This document shows positions 39,535-43,452 of a stretch of DNA of 43,452 nucleotides, piece after piece. Source of the DNA: Clostridia bacterium (GTDB lineage: Bacteria; Bacillota; Clostridia; Oscillospirales; CAG-272); the NCBI GenBank assembly GCA_017621415.1, contig JAGATD010000048.1:1-43452 (forward strand), read 5' to 3'. Both the position numbers and the translations under genes were made by a program. Position 1 is the stretch's first letter. Each line of letters opens with the position of its first letter. The notes under the pieces are model-generated. The model was not told where the DNA came from. It did not search any database and saw only the letters and a program-made list of their open reading frames with translations.

Positions 39535-40623
39535 TCAAAGCTCGTTTGTGTGGTTCCAGGTCTTAAAGAGGTGGCGCCAAACGTCTGTGTGAGCCTCGCA
39601 GTCAAGGAAGTGGGCAAAGAGCTCCTCCTTGTTGGGGTCTGTGGATTTTCCGAGTGCTATATCTCTGTAAGGAGCAAGACCGCTCCAGTGGCAGAAGCGG
39701 TCCCAGCCGTCGAGCCATCTTCCGTCGGACAGCTCCTCGTTTCTGCCGTTAAAGTCAGCCATAATTTCTTCAGCCCGCTCACCCTCGGCAATATCACAGC
39801 CGTGGCCTGTTTCATAAAGAGGGTAAAATTCTATCTCGACCTTGTCGGTAATATTAAGTCCTACAAGAAGAGAGGTGTACCAGTTGTCGGGCTGACGCTT
39901 TTCGGGAGCGTAGGAGAAGTTGAAGTTGCCCTGACCGTAAACAATAGGTGCGCCCTCAAATACCTCATAGCAGCCAATGCAGTGGCTGTGCTGGGTGAGA
40001 ACTGCGTCAGCTCCGCAGTAAACCATCTCGCGGCAGAGGTTAAGAAGTCTTGGGGAGGGGTATCCCGAATATTCCTTACCGCCGTGGTAAATTACGATAA
40101 CAAAGTCGGATATTGCCTTTGCCGCTCTTATGTCCTGCATAGTAAGGAATGGGTCAAAGGGATTTGCGCCCGCCCTGTTAGGAAGCGCATATGTATATTC
40201 GTGCTCGCAAACATTGATTATAGCGATTTTTTTGCCATCATCCTCAATAAAGTAGGGCTTTCTTGAGTCGGTGTCGTTTTTTCCGATACCAAAGTAGGGA
40301 AGACCTGCATCCGAAAGTGCTTTCTCGGTATCTCTGAGTCCCTCAATACCAAAGTCAAAAATATGGTTGTTTGCAAGAGCCACATCGGTAACACCGAGAG
40401 CCTTTAAGGTATTTGCGGTTTCTATGGGAGCTTTGAGATTAGGACCGAACTTTTTAATTCTGTTTTCGCTCTCGGTAAGCGCGCACTCAAGGTTTACAAT
40501 AAATCTGTCGTAGTCCTTAACAAGGTCGCATACCTTTCCGAAAAGCTTCTTTGTATCTCCCTTAACGTAATCGGGAGATGTGTTTGTTGTGGGCACAAGG
40601 TCAGCGCCGAATAGGATTTTCAT
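39535..40623 (-). CDS. CapA-family metallophosphoesterase-like protein
   Basis: A 362-aa protein starting at MKILFGADLVP without a signal peptide. NLECALT (about 45-51), LANNHIFDFG (about 84-93), IYHGGKEY, TQHSHCIG and YGQGNFNFS give the metal-binding His, Asp, Asn and Glu set of the CapA/PGA_cap family. Members occur in poly-gamma-glutamate capsule synthesis, but many others have unknown roles. No capB or capC gene is present, so a capsule role is not supported. The gene is 45 bp downstream of the DUF4838 gene in the same direction, so the two probably form an operon. Confidence 0.88.
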   Translation of the reverse strand: MKILFGADLVPTTNTSPDYVKGDTKKLFGKVCDLVKDYDRFIVNLECALTESENRIKKFGPNLKAPIETANTLKALGVTDVALANNHIFDFGIEGLRDTEKALSDAGLPYFGIGKNDTDSRKPYFIEDDGKKIAIINVCEHEYTYALPNRAGANPFDPFLTMQDIRAAKAISDFVIVIYHGGKEYSGYPSPRLLNLCREMVYCGADAVLTQHSHCIGCYEVFEGAPIVYGQGNFNFSYAPEKRQPDNWYTSLLVGLNITDKVEIEFYPLYETGHGCDIAEGERAEEIMADFNGRNEELSDGRWLDGWDRFCHWSGLAPYRDIALGKSTDPNKEELFAHFLDCEAHTDVWRHLFKTWNHTNEL

Positions 40624-40668
40624 TTTGTTTCTCCTTAACTATAAAACAAATTTCGTTATAATGCAAAA

Positions 40669-42621
40669 TCAGTTGTCAGCCTCAACTACAAGCTCGTTGT
40701 CAGCCATAATGCTGTTGAATGAGGTCATCCAGGTAACAAAGGCAAGTGTGTGGTCGTAGTATTTTTCAAGCTTTGCCTCTTCAGGTCCGAGCTTTTCGGC
40801 AGCCTTTAAGATAAGGCGACCGTACTTTTTGTTGTCACCGGTAGCCTTTACGGCAAGAGCCTTGGCGATAAGCTCAACATACTTTGTATAAAGCTCAAGA
40901 ATACGTATACAAACCGTTCTTATTCTCACCTCGGGGCAGTTGTAATTAGCCTTAACAAGCTCTCTTGTTCGGTTTATAAGGTCAGCAAGCTTTTCTGCTC
41001 TTTCCTCCGCAGACATATCCTGTGATTTAGTAGGTGTCAGACGAAGGTACTCATAGCTTAAAATCTCACCGTATTCGTTAAGTAAATCATAGAACTTCTT
41101 CCAGTCCTTACCGTATATGAGCGAGAAGCACTCTTCTGTTATTTCCTCAAAGGAGAGGGAGGAGTCGAACATAGTTCTCGCATAGGTGTAGAATGCAAGA
41201 GGGGTGGGGAAGAAGGAGCGCTGAGAGCCGTCTTGAATAATTCCGTCTACTCCGTTTGCAAGATATGCCTTTACATCCTGGTTAAGTACCTTTGCAATCT
41301 GAAGACCTGAGAAATCATAGTACTGGTAGCGCCAGAAGTGATATTCAAAGGCGAATGAGCTGCCCTTATATGCCTTTTTCCAATCCTCAAAATACGCAAT
41401 ACTTTCCGCAAGGTCTGCAGGATATACATTTTTGTTTCTTACATAGGGGTGTATTTCAAATTCTTTATCCGACTTTTCAAATGAGCGGGTGTATGTTCTG
41501 CCCATAGGGGCTAACATAAGCGAAAATCTGTCGGGATTTTCGATTTTTTCGGTCTCGGGCGCAAAGGTTGTGTCGGTGTAGGAGATAAACACTATGCGGT
41601 TGGAAAGTCCGCGCCTTGTCAGCTCCTTGTCTATTCGGTTAAGGAGTATGCAGTAGAAGTCCGAGGGGGTCTTTTTCCGGCATTCGGGGCACTCGCAGTG
41701 GTTGTTGTCAACGTCACCGAGCCAAACATGAAGAAATTCTATGTTCTGATGCTTTTCAGCATAGTCGCATACATACTGTACAAACAGCTCCTGAGCCTCG
41801 GGATTTGACATACAGAACTGTGTGTAGTTTGGAGTGTTGTGGATAAGGTGACGTTCACCATTTATTTCTGCAACAAACTGTCTTGAATAATCCGAAACAT
41901 TCTTGTCGTGTTCTCCGTCAGAGCCTCTGAGAGAGGAGTCGATACCGAATGGGTCGGCAGTCCAGCCGTGTCCAACTCCGTGATATTGCAATCCGCGCTT
42001 TATGATCTCAGCCTCGCACTCACGCTTCCACTGTAAAATCTGCTCTGTGCTTACGTCCTCGGGAGGACGATGCTTTTCATTATATTGATGCCTGTAAAAG
42101 CGCCTGTAATAAGAAACAGGAACAAGGAATTCGAGCATTACGGTGTTCATGCCGAGCTTGGGAGTAAAGTCGATAGACTCTATCATAATCTCCTGTGAAA
42201 CACCGCCCTCAAGGCACCAGCCCCTGTAACGCATAGAGGGCTTGTGGCGATATTTTACAGGCTGAATATTCTTCATCGGAATATATTCGCCGTCTTTGCC
42301 GGGCATAATGAAAAGACAGCCGTTTTGTCTTAAATACTCATAAACCGCAAGAAGCACAGAGCGAGGGTTAGACCCTGCAATAATGCCTCCCTCTTCGTTA
42401 CAGTCTATGTAGAGTATATCATCAAGTCTAAGATCCTTAGCATCCGATGTGTCAAGCCCGAAATCCGACATAAGACCGAGGCGAAATCCCTCGGTTGCCT
42501 CGGGAGCAAATCTCGTGGTAATATTGTCACCCTCCGGCATCATCATATAAAGGTATTTTCTCAGCTCCTCCGCGGCATAGTCAACAGCCGAGTGGGAGTG
42601 TATTTTGTTGATGTAAATCAT
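40669..42621 (-). CDS. DUF4838-type glycosidase-like protein
   Basis: A 650-aa protein from ATG 42621 (GAAAGG upstream), without a signal peptide. Residues about 1-120 resemble the small alpha/beta domain found before GH20-like and GH67-like catalytic barrels (VDYAAEELRKYLYMM, IIAGSNPRSVLLAVYEYL). Residues about 130-480 look like a TIM barrel with WCLEGGV, LHVWLGDVDNNHCECPEC and FAFEYHFWRY; the CxCxxC near residue 312 could bind metal. A helical C-terminal region follows. DUF4838 proteins are presumed to act on glycans, and the missing signal suggests a cytoplasmic substrate. It forms an operon with the CapA-like gene, near the nag genes. Confidence 0.82.
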   Translation of the reverse strand: MIYINKIHSHSAVDYAAEELRKYLYMMMPEGDNITTRFAPEATEGFRLGLMSDFGLDTSDAKDLRLDDILYIDCNEEGGIIAGSNPRSVLLAVYEYLRQNGCLFIMPGKDGEYIPMKNIQPVKYRHKPSMRYRGWCLEGGVSQEIMIESIDFTPKLGMNTVMLEFLVPVSYYRRFYRHQYNEKHRPPEDVSTEQILQWKRECEAEIIKRGLQYHGVGHGWTADPFGIDSSLRGSDGEHDKNVSDYSRQFVAEINGERHLIHNTPNYTQFCMSNPEAQELFVQYVCDYAEKHQNIEFLHVWLGDVDNNHCECPECRKKTPSDFYCILLNRIDKELTRRGLSNRIVFISYTDTTFAPETEKIENPDRFSLMLAPMGRTYTRSFEKSDKEFEIHPYVRNKNVYPADLAESIAYFEDWKKAYKGSSFAFEYHFWRYQYYDFSGLQIAKVLNQDVKAYLANGVDGIIQDGSQRSFFPTPLAFYTYARTMFDSSLSFEEITEECFSLIYGKDWKKFYDLLNEYGEILSYEYLRLTPTKSQDMSAEERAEKLADLINRTRELVKANYNCPEVRIRTVCIRILELYTKYVELIAKALAVKATGDNKKYGRLILKAAEKLGPEEAKLEKYYDHTLAFVTWMTSFNSIMADNELVVEADN

Positions 42622-42702
42622 TTAGTCAGGATTCCTTTCGCAAATCTTCATAAGGTTCTCTTCATTAATGCAAAATATAATATAAATATAATAAGCAGTT
42701 TA

Positions 42703-42731
42703 ATTGTACCATTTGCCGTCTTGTTTGTCAA
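42703..42731 (-). promoter_or_regulatory. Promoter of the DUF4838-CapA operon
   Basis: Minus strand: -35 TTGACA (42726-42731), 17-bp spacer, -10 TACAAT (42703-42708). Confidence 0.85.
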
Positions 42732-42810
42732 TATGTTTTAACAAAAAAACACAAGTTCGGGAATATAATTCGGATTTTAAAAAATGATTATGCTGACTTT
42801 TGCATCTAAC

Positions 42811-43207
42811 GGAGGTTTGCCATGCGGCAATATTCTTCGCCTTGCTGCTTACAAGCGAGCTTGACGCACTCTGCGGCGAGAATGTGCACCCGTATTCGCG
42901 CAGGAACGGAAGAGCGAGCAAAGATGAATTGGAAAGAAAGAGCGAACAGAGTGAAAAGCGCGAGCGTGTTCAACTCCTATGTCGGTTCCACCACACGAAA
43001 AAACACCGACGGAGGTTTGCCCTGAGGCAATATTCATCGCCTTGCTGCTTACGAGCAAGCTCGACGCACTCTACGGCGAGAATGTGCACCCGTATTCGCG
43101 CAGGAACAGAAGAGCGAACAAAGATGAGTTGGAAAGAAAGAGAGAACAGAACGAAAAGCGCGAGCGAGTTCAACTCCTATGTCAGATTCACCACACGAAA
43201 AAACACC
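42811..43207. repeat. Two tandem copies of a 200-bp unit next to a serine recombinase gene
   Basis: GGAGGTTTGCC recurs at 42811 and 43011, exactly 200 bp apart, and the copies match over most of their length (GCAATATTC.TCGCCTTGCTGC, GAATGTGCACCCGTATTC, AGTTCAACTCCTATGTC). Each unit ends in CCACACGAAAAAACACCG, which is the reverse complement of the recombinase gene's 3' end. Open frames in the repeats are not convincing genes. The gene-free 566 bp between 42622 and 43187 consist of a promoter and this repeat. Confidence 0.85.
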
Positions 43208-43452
43208 GCCATAAGCGGTGTTTGTGTGGTGGAGCAGGTGTCGTCATAGACGAACACCCCTCCTTTCCTTCATTTCCGCCTTCAAAAGCTTCTTCAATCT
43301 CGTCAAGCGGGATATTGTCGATGCTCAAAGGCTTCTTGCTTGCGTTGATAATTATAGTGAAATGGTCATCGTACAGATAGACCGAGTGTACGAAAATGTT
43401 TATAAGTGCTCTGCGCTTATTCAAATCGTCCATTGGCATTTCACAGATGAAA
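43188..43452 (-). CDS. Large serine recombinase, C-terminal fragment (cut by window edge)
   Basis: The frame is open through the right edge and ends at TGA 43188-43190. The visible residues (MDDLNKRRALINIFVHSVYL, YDDHFTIIINASK) match the conserved C-terminal segment of large serine recombinases of clostridial integrative elements, usually KRxLIDxFVNxVYxYDD. The catalytic N-terminus lies outside the window. The final residues (TTPAPPHKHRLWRCFFVW) are encoded by a hairpin terminator and by sequence repeated in the 200-bp units, so the natural tail may have been replaced by repeat sequence. Such enzymes integrate and excise mobile elements. The methionine at 43439 is internal. Confidence 0.72.
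   Translation of the reverse strand, partial: FICEMPMDDLNKRRALINIFVHSVYLYDDHFTIIINASKKPLSIDNIPLDEIEEAFEGGNEGKEGCSSMTTPAPPHKHRLWRCFFVW
43197..43221 (-). terminator. Terminator overlapping the end of the recombinase gene
   Basis: ACACCGC..GCGGTGT hairpin (43203-43221) followed on the minus strand by TTTTTTC, located inside the last codons of the recombinase frame. Confidence 0.7.

Noticed and set aside
39535..40623. Poly-gamma-glutamate capsule locus
   Set aside because: Only the CapA-like protein is present; capB, capC and related genes are missing.
42811..43207. Possible CRISPR array or tRNA near GTTCAACTCC..CCACCA
   Set aside because: Only two units of 200 bp, with no short repeat-spacer pattern. 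The tRNA-like end has no matching T-arm or acceptor stem.

Overview
The window looks like the chromosome of a low-GC anaerobic Firmicute of class Clostridia, probably an Oscillospirales-type gut bacterium (inference). The best marker is a SCIFF peptide gene with its radical-SAM maturase at 31.1-32.7 kb. Further support comes from AAGGAGG-type ribosome sites, standard sigma-A promoters with 17-bp spacers, and GC-rich hairpin repeats of a kind familiar to me from Oscillospiraceae genomes. I see no rRNA or tRNA gene, no CRISPR array and no phage module.

Layout. 1-0.1 kb: 3' end of an IS30-type transposase. 0.2-4.4 kb: membrane and secreted proteins of unknown function and a hairpin-rich inverted-repeat element. 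4.5-7.2 kb: a YtqA-type radical SAM protein, a small membrane protein and an AbrB-like regulator, a promoter-driven structured RNA of about 215 nt, and two near-identical repeats. 7.2-11.4 kb: a cation:proton antiporter, three small membrane proteins and a MATE exporter. 11.4-16 kb: housekeeping metabolism (dapA, queA, serC-serA). 16-18 kb: a repeat island with three related elements, one of which carries a GIY-YIG nuclease gene, next to an XRE regulator with a divergent operator region. 18-26.5 kb: an AraC regulator facing a four-gene operon of cell-surface proteins that share duplicated domains and include an unlisted 44-residue peptide. 26.7-29.7 kb: typA and a PHP-domain protein. 29.8-32.7 kb: scfA-scfB and a PLP decarboxylase. 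32.9-34.4 kb: a large membrane protein. 34.5-42.6 kb: amino-sugar catabolism (nagA-nagB-oxidoreductase), an AraC regulator with an amidohydrolase, a CapA-like protein and a DUF4838 glycosidase-like protein. 42.8-43.45 kb: a 200-bp tandem repeat and the 3' end of a large serine recombinase, marking the edge of a mobile element that lies mostly beyond the window.

Most notable points. (1) A family of elements with 15-16-bp TCATYCTGAG-type inverted ends. One member holds a GIY-YIG nuclease gene, and two neighbours share its outer segments but have a nested repeat instead of the gene. (2) Several elements sit on rho-independent terminators, and in two cases the hairpin occurs on both sides of the element. 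(3) A structured RNA upstream of the AbrB-like gene has its own consensus promoter, a closing helix with G.U pairs that only work on the minus strand, and a terminator. (4) Small genes easily missed: the 44-aa peptide, a seven-cysteine SCIFF peptide and a short ORF divergent from the XRE gene.

All functional calls rest on reading the sequence and on known family motifs; no database search was run.
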